A DNA stretch of 64,000 nt from Thermohalobaculum sp039184865 (GCA_039184865.1 JBCDAV010000015.1:1-64000); one strand, 5' to 3'. Shown: positions 45,365-55,214, numbered from the stretch's first letter. The notes: generated from the letters alone by a model not told the origin. Made by a program: numbers and translations.

Positions 45365-45742
45365 TCAGAGGGTGATGACCTGATCGGGCTGGGCGGGGGC
45401 TAGGGCTTCGTAAAGCTGCGGGAAGCACCCCGCGTGAACGCCGTCAACGACGTCCTTTGGCGTCACGTCGCCCGAGCCGCACTGCTCGAACGATCCGTCC
45501 GCGAGATTGCGCCGCAAGGCGCACTGATCGCAGATCATCAGGAGAATGTCCTTCTCGGCGGCGATCTTGGCGAGACGTTCGCCGATCGGGTCACCCTTGC
45601 GAAGTGCGTAGAGATTGTCGTCGAAGAAGAACATGCCGACGACCTCGGCGCCATGATTGCCCGCTTCGAGCTGGGGCAGGATCATCGTGGCGAGCTTGTA
45701 GGTCGCGGCCATGTCCGTGGCGAAGACGTAGGCGACTTTCAC
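45365..45742 (-). CDS. DsrE-family protein, first gene of the zinc-linked operon
   Basis: A 125-residue protein with a DsrE/DsrF-like alpha/beta fold (VAYVFATDMAATYKLATMIL, VVGMFFFDDNLYALRKGDPI). It has three cysteine-containing segments: CDQCALRR, FEQCGSG and HAGCFPQ. DsrE relatives carry sulfur as persulfide; SaoD-like relatives are also possible. It begins about 45 bases downstream of the Zur-box-like palindrome and lies 28 bases before the COG0523 gene, so it is probably zinc-regulated. Exact role unknown. Confidence 0.75.
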   Translation of the reverse strand: MKVAYVFATDMAATYKLATMILPQLEAGNHGAEVVGMFFFDDNLYALRKGDPIGERLAKIAAEKDILLMICDQCALRRNLADGSFEQCGSGDVTPKDVVDGVHAGCFPQLYEALAPAQPDQVITL

Positions 45743-45787
45743 GTCCGGACCCTCCTCTGGTGTACGGCAGCATGGACAGAACCAAAT

Positions 45788-45804
45788 ATGTTATAACATA
45801 ACAT
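45788..45804. promoter_or_regulatory. Zur-box-like palindrome
   Basis: ATGTTAT-AAC-ATAACAT is a perfect 7-3-7 inverted repeat, followed by TTTC, and matches the known alphaproteobacterial/proteobacterial Zur operator form (GTTATA...TATAAC). It lies about 45 bases upstream of the DsrE-like start, overlapping the expected promoter, so Zur with zinc would repress the DsrE-COG0523-DUF1826 operon. No zur gene is in this window. Confidence 0.8.
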
Positions 45805-46112
45805 TTCTCAAGCCGATTATTGGTTAATTGGGCTGTGGCAGCGGCGATCAAGATTGACGCAATGCACCGGGCTCCAGCATCGAAATGACGTCCCGCTGCA
45901 TCCCACCCGAAAAGCCTGAGGCGCAGATGAGCCATAGATTCTTATTGTGCCGGTTTGGGGCAATATGCACTGTTATAACGTTTCGATTCTGCGTGTCGAA
46001 ACGATGAGAAGGATGGGGCTTCCTGATCGTTCAGGCGCGTTCTTGTGCCGCCAATCGCTGTTGACGTGATCGATCCGGATGCGGCCCAACACACCAACTG
46101 GGAGGATATGTC

Positions 46113-47120
46113 ATGCGAGATCTTACGCTTACGAGGCGCAGTGCCCTGCTGAGTGCCGCGGCGATTGCCGGGACATCAACCTTGGGATTGAGCACCGGTG
46201 CCGGGTTCGCGAAGGCACCGATGGCAACGGGGCAGGCACCTTACTTCTACCGGTTCAAGCACGGTTCGATGCAGGGCACCGTGATCTCGGATGGCATTCT
46301 GCCGCTTCCAGGAGACCCATCGGCGAGCTTCCTCGGGGCGTCTCAAGAAGAAGTTGGTCAGATGCTGACCAATAACTTCCTCGATACGACTCGCGTGATC
46401 CTGGAACAGAATATCCTCGTGCTAAACACGGGCTCGCACGTCGTGCTGTTCGACACGGGGATGGGGCAATCTCCGATGTTCGGCGGAACAACCGGCAAAA
46501 TGATGGAGAATCTCAAGGTTGCCGGTATCGATCCTGCATCCGTTGATGCGATCCTTTGCACACACGGACATTGCGATCACGTCTGGGGAATCATGACCGA
46601 GGACGGCAAGCGCAACTTCCCGAATGCGCAGATCTACATTTCACAGGCCGACTTCGACTTCTGGACGGATGAGGCGAAACTGTCGATGACCGATCCGGGC
46701 TACATGAAGCCATTCGTTCAGGGCGCCCGGGACAATCTGCTGCCGAACCGGGACCGGATCGTTTTTCTGAAGGACGGCGAGGAGTTTCTGCCGGGCATCC
46801 AGGCGATGGCCGCCCCGGGCCACACGGTCGGTCACACGATGTTCCTGTTGACGTCAGACGGAAAGACCATGGCGGCCATCGGCGACACCACCCATCACCA
46901 TGTGCTCCTGCTCGAAAAGCCGTTGCTGGAATTCGCGTATGACACCGATCCGAAGCAATCGGCGCAAACGCGCTTCCGCGTACTCGACATGATTGCGTCA
47001 GAGCGAATGCCGATGATCGCTTATCACTTCCCATGGCCCGGCATTGGCCACATCGCAAGGCGCGGCGAAGGTTTCCATTACATCCCAGCGCCCATGGTGA
47101 TGCAGGAATTGCCCGGGTGA
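46113..47120 (+). CDS. Tat-exported metallo-beta-lactamase-fold hydrolase
   Basis: A 335-residue protein. The N terminus LTLTRRSALLSAAAIAG is a twin-arginine signal. The MBL metal motif HGHCDHVWG is intact, followed by PGHTVGHTMF and IGDTTHHHVLL as further ligands. GGAGG precedes ATG 46113. Such exported MBL-fold proteins include lactonases and hydrolases; substrate is not evident. A TGTTATAACG sequence (45971-45980) about 135 bases upstream resembles half of the Zur-like palindrome, which would fit a zinc enzyme, but the match is partial. Confidence 0.85.
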   Translation: MRDLTLTRRSALLSAAAIAGTSTLGLSTGAGFAKAPMATGQAPYFYRFKHGSMQGTVISDGILPLPGDPSASFLGASQEEVGQMLTNNFLDTTRVILEQNILVLNTGSHVVLFDTGMGQSPMFGGTTGKMMENLKVAGIDPASVDAILCTHGHCDHVWGIMTEDGKRNFPNAQIYISQADFDFWTDEAKLSMTDPGYMKPFVQGARDNLLPNRDRIVFLKDGEEFLPGIQAMAAPGHTVGHTMFLLTSDGKTMAAIGDTTHHHVLLLEKPLLEFAYDTDPKQSAQTRFRVLDMIASERMPMIAYHFPWPGIGHIARRGEGFHYIPAPMVMQELPG

Positions 47121-47258
47121 CGTCATAGCCTTTTGCTCGTCCGGTCGAGCGTCAGGCGCCGTCCTGTCGCTCGGCCATCGACTTCAGATATCCGGTCGCC
47201 AAACACTGGTCATTCGAAGCGTGACTTGCCTTGCGTGCTGTGCGCGTGGTTCCCGCCT

Positions 47259-48467
47259 CTACGGAACGGCGTCAAAACCCGTCGCGGCCATATCGACCTC
47301 GCCGCACCCCGCAAACCTTGCCAGCCGATCCAGTTCCGTTTCCAGCTTCTCGACCCGTCCCTTGCCCATCCGCACGCCGCGCTCGGGCCAAAAGGCAGAG
47401 ATGGTGAGGACGCCACGGCCAAGATCGCGTTTCGCGTCCATGCGGCCGATCAGCCGATCACCCTCTAACACCGGGAACACGTAGTAGCCGTACTCGCGCT
47501 TGGCCTCGGGCACGAAGATCTCGATTCGGTAGCGAAAGCCGAATAGGCGCTCGGCCCGGTTGCGATCGCGCAGCGCCGGGTCGAACGGGCTCAGCACGCG
47601 GACATTGCCGGGCAGGTCCGGCGTGGTCTCGATCTCCGCGATCAGGTCAGGGCGCGCAACGTGCCTGCGCCAAGATCCGTCCGCGCTTTGGATCTCGACC
47701 TCCTGCAGCGCCTGTCCCATCCGCTCCGAGCACCAGGTCTTGGCCTCGTCGATGGTGATCAGATCCCAGAACCGTGCGATCTCGCCCGGCGTGGCAAACC
47801 CGAGCCGGTCGATCGCCGAGGAACAGGCCCAGTCGATCACATCCTCGTCCGGCAGGTGCCGGGCGTGGTGTTCATCGGGAATGACCCGTTCGGCCAGATC
47901 GAAGCACTTCTGGAAGTTCTTGCGGTGACAGATCGCCAGCTCACCCGTGCGCCAGAGGAACTCCATCGCGGTCTTCGAGGGATGCCAATCCCACATTTCG
48001 CCCGAGCTCTGATGATCGGTGTCGCGGGTGTCGCGCGAGAAGGTGGCGCCGTGGTCGCGGATGCGCTCGAGCATGGTCTCGAAGCGTTCCTCGAAGCCCT
48101 CGCTCCGCCAGTTGCGCCAGCGCGCCAGCAGTTTCTCGCGGTCGCGCCGGAAGCGCAGTTTCCAGTGCGGGTAGAACTCAGTCGGGATGACGGCCGCGTC
48201 GTGCGTCCAGTGCTCGAACAGGCTGCGATCGCGCTCGAGCAGGGTCTTGAGTTGCGAGGGCCGGTAACTGCGCCGCCGGGACCACAGGATCATGTGATGC
48301 GCGCGCTCGACGGTTGCGATCGAGTCGACCTGCACGAAGCCGAGTTTCCGGATCAGTTCGAGCAGCCCGGCATTTCCCGCTGGCAGATCCCACCGGCCAA
48401 GCCCGTGGCGGGTCAGAAAGATCCGCCGCGCGGTTGCGTTGTCGATGCGGGGTGTCGCCGGTGTCAT
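47259..48467 (-). CDS. YcaQ/AlkX-type DNA glycosylase (HTH_42 family)
   Basis: A 402-residue protein of the winged-helix HTH_42 family. The motif GFVQVDSI gives the QxD catalytic pair of the YcaQ (AlkX) branch, which unhooks interstrand DNA crosslinks and removes bulky alkylated bases. Family segments LFEHWTHDAAVIP and SPFDPALRDRNRAERLFGFRY are clear. ATG 48467 is chosen; a GTG two codons upstream is possible. Convergent with the MBL-fold gene, with a 138-base gap that holds nothing recognisable. Confidence 0.85.
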   Translation of the reverse strand: MTPATPRIDNATARRIFLTRHGLGRWDLPAGNAGLLELIRKLGFVQVDSIATVERAHHMILWSRRRSYRPSQLKTLLERDRSLFEHWTHDAAVIPTEFYPHWKLRFRRDREKLLARWRNWRSEGFEERFETMLERIRDHGATFSRDTRDTDHQSSGEMWDWHPSKTAMEFLWRTGELAICHRKNFQKCFDLAERVIPDEHHARHLPDEDVIDWACSSAIDRLGFATPGEIARFWDLITIDEAKTWCSERMGQALQEVEIQSADGSWRRHVARPDLIAEIETTPDLPGNVRVLSPFDPALRDRNRAERLFGFRYRIEIFVPEAKREYGYYVFPVLEGDRLIGRMDAKRDLGRGVLTISAFWPERGVRMGKGRVEKLETELDRLARFAGCGEVDMAATGFDAVP

Positions 48468-48585
48468 CTGCACTGCCTAACCGGCCTCACCGGGACAGGC
48501 AATTTCATCGTTCCTGCTGCGCCGCAACATTTGACCATGAACCGTTTTCGGCGCATGAAGCGGCGGACACAACCCGAGGGTGCGG

Positions 48586-49689
48586 ATGACGGTTCGCGAA
48601 CAGGTGCGGTACTGGGGAATTGGCCTGGCAATTTTCATCGGGCTGCTCTGGCTGTTGTCCGCTGCACTCCTTCCGTTCGTGCTCGGGGCCGCGATCGCCT
48701 ACCTCACCGACCCGCTTGCCGACTGGCTCGAGAAGCACGGGCTCAGCCGCATCCTCGCCACCGTCGTGATCACCGTAGCGTCCATCGGCACGGTGATCGT
48801 CGCAATCCTGCTGGTCGTGCCATTGCTCGTGGGCCAGATCGAAGAGGTCGTCAACCAGACGCCCCTTTTTGTCGAGGAGGCGCGGTTGCTGATCTCCGCC
48901 TGGCTCCCCGAGATCCAGGAGGAGGGCTCGTTCCTGAACCGCGCCCTGGCGAACCTGCGCGAGAATGCCCAGAAATGGTCCGTCGGTCTGCTGCAACAGA
49001 TCGGATCGTTCGGCATCGCGGTGATCAACCTCGCAGCCGTGCTTCTGGTGACGCCCGTCGTCGCGTTCTACCTGCTCATGGACTGGGATCACATGATCGA
49101 GGGGATCGACGATTACCTGCCGCGCGAGCACCGCAACGAAATCAGGTACATCGCGCGCGAGCTTGACAACGTTCTGGCAGGCTTCGTGCGCGGGCAGCTC
49201 ACGGTCTGCATGATCCTCGGCACGTTCTACGCCATCGGTCTGATGATCGTCGGCCTGAACTTCGGGCTCCTGATCGGCGTCTTCGCCGGTCTGATCAGCT
49301 TCATCCCCTTCGTCGGCTCGGTCCTAGGCGGTCTTCTGTCCGTCGGCGTCGCAGCCGCCCAGTTCTGGGACGACCCGATCTGGATTCTCGTCGTCGCCGT
49401 GATCTTCGCGATCGGACAGGTCGCCGAGGGCAATTTCCTGACGCCCAAGCTCGTCGGCGACAAGGTCGGCCTGCACCCCGTCTGGCTCATGTTCGCGCTG
49501 TCGGCGTTCGGCGTCGTCTTCGGGTTTGTCGGCTTGCTGGTCGCGGTCCCCTGTGCCGCTGCCATCGGGGTGATCGGGCGCTACATGGCGAACCAGTACA
49601 AGGGAGGCCGCCTGTACCAGGGCGGCCCTGAATGGCGGCGCGCCATGCGCGCGAAGATCCAGCAGGCCCGAGAACCGCACGACGAATGA
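48586..49689 (+). CDS. AI-2E-family permease (PerM/YdgG-like)
   Basis: A 367-residue membrane protein with about eight TM helices. It has LLPFVLGAAIAYLTDPLADWLEKHG at the start, a hydrophilic periplasmic loop, and the conserved SFIPFVGSVLGGLL and EGNFLTPKLVGDKVGLHPVW of the family. Members are proposed exporters of small molecules or ion antiporters. GAGGG precedes ATG 48586. First gene of permease-hdaA-ppk-ppx, with ATGA coupling to the next. Confidence 0.85.
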   Translation: MTVREQVRYWGIGLAIFIGLLWLLSAALLPFVLGAAIAYLTDPLADWLEKHGLSRILATVVITVASIGTVIVAILLVVPLLVGQIEEVVNQTPLFVEEARLLISAWLPEIQEEGSFLNRALANLRENAQKWSVGLLQQIGSFGIAVINLAAVLLVTPVVAFYLLMDWDHMIEGIDDYLPREHRNEIRYIARELDNVLAGFVRGQLTVCMILGTFYAIGLMIVGLNFGLLIGVFAGLISFIPFVGSVLGGLLSVGVAAAQFWDDPIWILVVAVIFAIGQVAEGNFLTPKLVGDKVGLHPVWLMFALSAFGVVFGFVGLLVAVPCAAAIGVIGRYMANQYKGGRLYQGGPEWRRAMRAKIQQAREPHDE

Positions 49690-50399
49690 GCGGCTCAGGT
49701 CAGATCCCGATGGACCTCTCGTTGCCACCCGCATCGGGCGGTGCGGATTTCCTCGTCTCGCCGTCGAACCAGACGGCCCGCCAGGCGATCGCCGCGTGGC
49801 GCGACTGGCCGGACCACCGGCTGGCGCTCACGGGTCCCGAGGGTTGCGGCAAATCCCATCTTGTCCGGATCTGGCGCGACGAAACCGGGGCGCGGATCAT
49901 CGATGCCAAGGATCTGACCGAAGCCAAGCTGCCGCTGCTTGCCGACGGGGCAGGTGCGGCGGTCGAGGACATCGACCGGCTCGCGGAGATTCCCGGCCCG
50001 GCTCGCCGTCAGGTCGAGACCGTCCTATTTCATCTCGTGAACATGATGATGTCCGATGGAATTCCACTGCTGATCACGGGGCGTTCGGCGCCCGCGCACT
50101 GGCGCGTCGACCTGCCGGATCTGGCGTCGCGCCTGTCCGCCATGGTGCATGTCAGGATCGCCGAGCCGGATGATGCTCTGTTGTCGTCGATCCTCGATAA
50201 ACTCTTTAGAGATCGTCAGATGGTAGTCGGACCGGACGTGATCGAGTACCTTCTGAAGCGCATCGAGCGTTCGTTTTCCGCCGCCGAGCGCGTTGTGGCG
50301 GAACTCGATCGCGTCGCACTGGCCGAACGCCGGGGCATCACCCGTCCCCTCGCCGCGGCCGTGCTCGATGGCGCGACGACCGACCCGGGAGAAACCTGA
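49686..50399 (+). CDS. hdaA: HdaA, DnaA-like regulatory inactivator
   Basis: A 237-residue AAA+ protein resembling DnaA domain III without the DNA-binding domain IV. The P-loop is ALTGPEGCGKSHLVRIW, the Walker B region AVEDIDRLAE (Glu-Asp form), and the sensor/arginine region LPDLASRLSAMVHVRI. It stimulates ATP hydrolysis by DnaA bound to the sliding clamp, preventing re-initiation. The N terminus GQIPMDLSLP includes QIPMDLSL, a clamp-binding-type motif (QxxLxL), as known for Hda. ATG 49686 overlaps the permease stop by 4 bases. Confidence 0.88.
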   Translation: MSGSGQIPMDLSLPPASGGADFLVSPSNQTARQAIAAWRDWPDHRLALTGPEGCGKSHLVRIWRDETGARIIDAKDLTEAKLPLLADGAGAAVEDIDRLAEIPGPARRQVETVLFHLVNMMMSDGIPLLITGRSAPAHWRVDLPDLASRLSAMVHVRIAEPDDALLSSILDKLFRDRQMVVGPDVIEYLLKRIERSFSAAERVVAELDRVALAERRGITRPLAAAVLDGATTDPGET

Positions 50400-50402
50400 G
50401 CC

Positions 50403-52598
50403 ATGCGCGGCGACTTTCTGAACCTCACCCCTGCCGAGACCGCGCCGGAGATGCAGGCGGAGTCCTTCCTGCTTGAGACGCCCGCGCGGTTCTTCAATCG
50501 CGAGATGAGCTGGCTGGCCTTCAACTGGCGGGTGCTCGAGGAAGCCGACAACGTCCGGTCGCCCCTTCTCGAGCGCGTGCGGTTCCTGTCGATCTCGGGC
50601 TCCAATCTCGACGAGTTCTACAACGTCCGCGTCGCCGGGCTGCGCGCACAGATGCGCGAGATGATCGAGCGCCGGTCGCTCGACGGGCGCACGGCCTCGC
50701 AGCAGCTTGAGCTGATCGACAAGGAAGCCGAGCATCTGCAGAACGTGCAGCAGCAGACATGGCGCGAACTGCGCGGCCTGCTCGAGGCGCAGAATATTCA
50801 CGTCGTCTCGACCCGCGGTGTGACCGAGGCGGATCGCGAACACCTCTACGATCTCTTCATGGGGCAGGTCTTCCCGGTTCTGACACCGATGGCGATCGAT
50901 CCGGCGCACCCGTTCCCGTTCATTCCCAACAAGGGGCTCGCGCTGGCCCTGCAGATGGTGCGCGTCAGCAACGAACAGCCGCTCAACGCGCTCGTCCTCG
51001 TCCCGCCGCAGCTTCAGCGGTACATGCGCCTCGCAGACGGGCCGGACGGGGCGATCCGGTTCCTGCCGCTCGAAGTCTTGCTGGAACTCTATCTCGACCA
51101 GCTCTTCCCCGGCTACCGGGTCGACGGGCGCTGCATCTTCCGCGTCCTGCGCGACTCGGACATCGAGGTCGAGGAAGAGTCGGAGGACCTGGTGCGCGAG
51201 TTCGAAACCGCGCTCAAGCGCCGGCGCAAGGGCCGCGCGATCCGGCTCAAGGTCAACGCCGATGCACCCGAGGCTCTGAAGCGGCTGATCGCCGACGAGC
51301 TCGAAATCGGCAAGGGAGAGGTCATCGAGGTCGACGGCGTCGTCGGCATCTCCGATCTCGACCAGCTCGTCACCGACGACCGCCCGGACCTGGCCTGGGT
51401 GCCCTATCAGCCGCGCATGCCCGAGCGCGTGCGCGACCATGAAGGCGATATCTTTGCGGCGGTGCGCCAGAAGGACATGCTGCTGCATCACCCCTACGAA
51501 AGTTTCGAGACCGTCGTGCAGTTCCTCCAGCAGGCAGCGCGCGATCCGAACGTGGTGGCAATCAAGCAGACGCTCTATCGAACTTCCAAGGGCTCGCCCA
51601 TCGTCAAGGCGCTCTGCGAGGCGGCCGAGGACGGCAAATCGGTCACGGCGCTGGTCGAACTGAAAGCCCGGTTCGACGAGGCCGCGAACATCCAGCTTGC
51701 GCGCGAACTGGAGCGCGCCGGCGCGCAGGTCGTCTTCGGCTTCACCGACTGGAAGACCCACGCGAAGATCTCGATGGTGGTGCGGCGCGAAACGCAGGGC
51801 CTCGTGACCTATTCGCATTTCGGCACCGGCAACTACCACCCGATCACCGCGCGGTTCTACACCGACCTCTCGCTTTTCACCTGTTCTCCGGTGCATGGAC
51901 GGGACGCCGCGAAGATCTTCAACTTCGTGACCGGCTATGCCGAGCCGTCCGGGCTGGAGGCGGTGCGCACGGCCCCGCTGTTCATCAAATCGCACCTGAT
52001 CGACTCGCTGGAGCAGGAGATCGAGCATGCCAGGGCCGGGCGCCCGGCACAGGTCTGGGCCAAGATGAACTCGCTCTTTGAGGGCGAGGTCATCGACGCG
52101 CTTTACCGGGCGAGCCAGGCCGGCGTGCGGATCGATCTGGTGGTGCGCGGGATATGTGGCCTGCGCCCCGGCGTTCCGGGCCTGAGCGACAACATCCGCG
52201 TCAAATCGGTCATCGGCCGCTTCCTCGAACACTCGCGGATCGTCTGTTTCGGCAACGGCCACGGACTGCCGTCGGACAAAGCGCGGGTCTACATCTCGTC
52301 GGCCGACTGGATGGACCGCAACCTGAACCGGCGCGTCGAGACCCTGGCCGAGGTCACCAACCCGACCGTGCACGCCCAGATCATCGACCAGATCATGGCG
52401 GGTAACCTCGCCGACGAGGCTCAAAGCTGGGTTCTGCAGCCGAATGGCCGCTACATCCGGGCGAGCGGCGCCGAGGACGAGCCGCTGTTCAACTGCCACG
52501 ACTTCTTCATGAAACACCCCTCCCTTTCGGGACGCGGCCGGTCGGGAACCGCCGATGCGCCCCGCCTGACCCGCAGCGCGGTTGCCGCGGCGGAATAA
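50403..52598 (+). CDS. ppk1: Polyphosphate kinase 1
   Basis: A 731-residue enzyme polymerising the ATP gamma-phosphate into polyphosphate, reversibly. The N-terminal domain opens RFFNREMSWLAFNWRVLEE; LSISGSNLDEFYNVRVAGL follows. The catalytic half has VVAIKQTLYRTSKGSPIVKAL, KTHAKISMVVRRE and SHFGTGNYHP, with the histidines and phospholipase-D-like fold of PPK1. It starts 3 bases after hdaA and is followed by ppx, so synthesis and degradation are in one operon. Confidence 0.95.
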   Translation: MRGDFLNLTPAETAPEMQAESFLLETPARFFNREMSWLAFNWRVLEEADNVRSPLLERVRFLSISGSNLDEFYNVRVAGLRAQMREMIERRSLDGRTASQQLELIDKEAEHLQNVQQQTWRELRGLLEAQNIHVVSTRGVTEADREHLYDLFMGQVFPVLTPMAIDPAHPFPFIPNKGLALALQMVRVSNEQPLNALVLVPPQLQRYMRLADGPDGAIRFLPLEVLLELYLDQLFPGYRVDGRCIFRVLRDSDIEVEEESEDLVREFETALKRRRKGRAIRLKVNADAPEALKRLIADELEIGKGEVIEVDGVVGISDLDQLVTDDRPDLAWVPYQPRMPERVRDHEGDIFAAVRQKDMLLHHPYESFETVVQFLQQAARDPNVVAIKQTLYRTSKGSPIVKALCEAAEDGKSVTALVELKARFDEAANIQLARELERAGAQVVFGFTDWKTHAKISMVVRRETQGLVTYSHFGTGNYHPITARFYTDLSLFTCSPVHGRDAAKIFNFVTGYAEPSGLEAVRTAPLFIKSHLIDSLEQEIEHARAGRPAQVWAKMNSLFEGEVIDALYRASQAGVRIDLVVRGICGLRPGVPGLSDNIRVKSVIGRFLEHSRIVCFGNGHGLPSDKARVYISSADWMDRNLNRRVETLAEVTNPTVHAQIIDQIMAGNLADEAQSWVLQPNGRYIRASGAEDEPLFNCHDFFMKHPSLSGRGRSGTADAPRLTRSAVAAAE

Positions 52599-52637
52599 GG
52601 CGATTACGACCTGTAGCGTAACGTCTTGGGGGATGGA

Positions 52638-54212
52638 GTGCTGACCTCCGGCAAAGGCAACGCGAACGGCGGCGAAGGGACGTCGGGCGAGTCCCGGCGC
52701 CAGGGCGAACTGTTCGCCGGACAGGCGCGGTCGTTCAACCTGCCGAAACCGGGTGACGATCGCATCGGCGTGGTCGATGTCGGGTCGAACTCGGTGCGCA
52801 TGGTCGTCTTCGAGGGCGGGCGGCGCTGCCCCTCGATGGTCTTCAACGAAAAGATCCTGTGCGGGCTCGGCGTGCAATTGGCCGAGACCCGCAGACTGGA
52901 CCCGGAGGGCTGCGAGCGCGCGCTGGCGGCATTGCAGCGGTTCGTCTCGCTGGCGCCGGGGCTGAAGATCGGCGCTCTTGCCGGTATCGCGACGGCGGCA
53001 ATTCGCGAGGCCGAGGATGGCCCGGCCTTTCGCGATCTTGTCGAGCGCCGCACCGGCATCCGGCTGACGGTGGCCTCGGGCTCCGACGAGGCAAGACTGG
53101 CGGCGCAGGGCGTGCTCTTCGGCGACCCCTCGGCGCTCGGCCTCGTCGTCGACCTCGGCGGCGCCTCGATGGAACTCTGCCCGGTCGGGCGCGGCCGCCC
53201 CGGGACCGGTGTCACCACGCCGCTCGGTCCACAGCGTCTCGGCAGCCTCGACAACCGGCTTCCAGCGGTCAGACGGCATGTCGACCGGATTCTGGCCGCC
53301 GAGGCCTTGCGGTTCCAGACCCCTGTCCAACGGCTTTACCTGGTCGGCGGGGCATGGCGTGCGCTCGGCCGGGTGCAGATTCACCTGTCCGGGCATCCGT
53401 TGCCGATCCTGCACGAGCTCGAGTTCGACACCGCCGAGGCGCTGGACGCCGCGCACTACGTGCTCAAGCGCGACAGGGCCGATCTCGCGGAGATCCCCGG
53501 CCTCTCGCAAAGCCGTATCCCGTCGCTGGCCCATGCCGCGCTTCTTCTCGACCGGCTGGTCGAGCATTTCGAGCCGCGCCACGGCATCTCGATCTCCGGC
53601 TTCGGCCTGCGCGAGGGCGTCTGCTACGCCTACCTTCCGCCCGCCGTGCGTACGCAGGATCCCTTGCTCTCGACCTGTGCCGGGCAGGAGCACACCCGCG
53701 CCCGCGTCCCCGGCTTCGGCTCCGAACTGGCCGACTGGCTGCTCAAAATCCTGCCGATGCAGAACGAGGAGGACGAACGGCTTGTCCGCGCGGCCTGCCA
53801 CCTCTCGGATGTCAGTTGGCGCACCCATCCCGATTTTCGGGCGCGCAGTTGCATGGAGGTCGTCACGCGGGTCAACGTCTCCAGCGCCGGGCACAAGGGC
53901 CGGGCCTTCATGGGGGCCTGCCTGCTCAACCGCTACAAGGGCGGGCGCAAGGCGATGCAGGCCGACCCGGCGATGACGCTGATCTCCGAGGACCGCCAGG
54001 AACTCGCTCAGCAGATCGGGGCGTTGATGCGCCTCGGCGCTGCGATCGCGGGGGCGACGCCGGGATATCTGGCGCAGTGTCCGGTTCTGGTCGAAGACGG
54101 CGCGCTCGTGATGCGCCCGAGGCAGTCTGCGCGCGTCTTTGTCGGGGAGCATGTCGAAAAGCGCCTCGTTCAGGCGGCGCGTCAGATGGATCTTGAGGCC
54201 CGGGTTGAATAG
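52638..54212 (+). CDS. ppx: Ppx/GppA exopolyphosphatase
   Basis: A 524-residue ASKHA-fold phosphatase releasing phosphate from polyphosphate ends. The motifs GVVDVGSNSVRMVVFE, GIATAAIREAEDGPAF and VVDLGGASMEL mark the phosphate-binding loops. A C-terminal helical HD-like part follows (LVRAACHLSDVSWRTHP). GTG 52638 is chosen, with GGGGGA upstream; a TTG at 52626 is in frame but weaker. Last gene of the polyphosphate operon. Confidence 0.9.
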   Translation: MLTSGKGNANGGEGTSGESRRQGELFAGQARSFNLPKPGDDRIGVVDVGSNSVRMVVFEGGRRCPSMVFNEKILCGLGVQLAETRRLDPEGCERALAALQRFVSLAPGLKIGALAGIATAAIREAEDGPAFRDLVERRTGIRLTVASGSDEARLAAQGVLFGDPSALGLVVDLGGASMELCPVGRGRPGTGVTTPLGPQRLGSLDNRLPAVRRHVDRILAAEALRFQTPVQRLYLVGGAWRALGRVQIHLSGHPLPILHELEFDTAEALDAAHYVLKRDRADLAEIPGLSQSRIPSLAHAALLLDRLVEHFEPRHGISISGFGLREGVCYAYLPPAVRTQDPLLSTCAGQEHTRARVPGFGSELADWLLKILPMQNEEDERLVRAACHLSDVSWRTHPDFRARSCMEVVTRVNVSSAGHKGRAFMGACLLNRYKGGRKAMQADPAMTLISEDRQELAQQIGALMRLGAAIAGATPGYLAQCPVLVEDGALVMRPRQSARVFVGEHVEKRLVQAARQMDLEARVE

Positions 54213-54242
54213 CGCTGGCTTCGCATTGGGTGCCTGTCTGCG

Positions 54243-55214
54243 ATGCGGGTGATTCAGTGCCGGGAGTTCGGTCCGCCGGAGGATCTGATCGTCGCCGAGC
54301 AGCCCGAGCCGGAAGCGGGTCCGGGTCAAGTTCTTGTGCGCCATCGGGCCTGGGGCCTGAACTATGTCGATCTCCTGATGTGCGCGGGTGGCTATCAGTT
54401 GAAACCGGAACTCCCGTTCGTGCCGGGACTCGAGGCCGCGGGTAACGTGATTGCCATCGGGGACGGCGTGACGGGTTTTGCGGTCGGCAACCGGGTGATG
54501 ACCTCGGCCCGTCCGGGCGCGTTCTGCGAGGTCATGGCGCTTGACGCGGCTGACGCGCTGCCGATCCCGGAACCGTTCGGTTATGCCGAGGCGGCTGTCT
54601 TTCGTTCGGCCTACGTGACCGCCTGGAATGCGCTGGTACACGGAGCCCGCTTGGCCGCGGGCGAGACCTTGCTGGTGCACGGGGCCGCCGGAGGGGTCGG
54701 GCTTGCGGCGGTCCATGTCGGACGGCTGCTCGGCGCGATCGTGATCGCCACGGCGGGGACCGACGAGAAGCTGGCTGTGGTCAAGGCCGAGGGCGCTGAC
54801 CATCTGGTGAACTACTCGGGCGGGTTTCGCGATGCTGTTAAGGATCTGACGGGTGGGCAGGGCGCTGACGTGATCTATGACCCGGTCGGCGGCGCCGTCG
54901 CCGAGGAGAGTCTCCGCTGCATGAACTTCGGCTGCCGGGTGCTCTATATCGGGTTCACGGGTGGCGCGCCGGTCTCGGTCCGATCCAACCTGCTGCTCAT
55001 CAAGGGCGCCTCGGCTATCGGCTTTCGCGCCGGCGAGGTTGGGCGCCGGAATCCCGGGCTGAACGAACAGAGCATGGCGACGCTGCTCAAGCTGGCCGGG
55101 GCGGGGCGGTTGCGGCCCCATATCTCACACCGCGCAAAGTGGCCGGACGTGCAAGCCGCAATGGCACCGATCCGGAGCCGCGAAGTCATTGGCAAGGTGG
55201 TGATGGAGCTTTGA
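54243..55214 (+). CDS. NADPH:quinone oxidoreductase (zinc-free MDR family)
   Basis: A 323-residue medium-chain dehydrogenase without zinc ligands. It opens RVIQCREFGPPEDLIV, has HRAWGLNYVDLLMCAGGYQ, the nucleotide-binding LLVHGAAGGVGLAAVHVG and VIYDPVGG. Members reduce quinones or enals with NADPH. It starts 30 bases after ppx and may be cotranscribed. Substrate cannot be specified. Confidence 0.88.
   Translation: MRVIQCREFGPPEDLIVAEQPEPEAGPGQVLVRHRAWGLNYVDLLMCAGGYQLKPELPFVPGLEAAGNVIAIGDGVTGFAVGNRVMTSARPGAFCEVMALDAADALPIPEPFGYAEAAVFRSAYVTAWNALVHGARLAAGETLLVHGAAGGVGLAAVHVGRLLGAIVIATAGTDEKLAVVKAEGADHLVNYSGGFRDAVKDLTGGQGADVIYDPVGGAVAEESLRCMNFGCRVLYIGFTGGAPVSVRSNLLLIKGASAIGFRAGEVGRRNPGLNEQSMATLLKLAGAGRLRPHISHRAKWPDVQAAMAPIRSREVIGKVVMEL

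Noticed and set aside
50025..55121. A 1698-codon open frame on the minus strand
   Set aside because: It is antisense to hdaA, ppk1, ppx and the quinone oxidoreductase, all with clear domains; long antisense frames are expected in GC-rich DNA with strong third-position bias.
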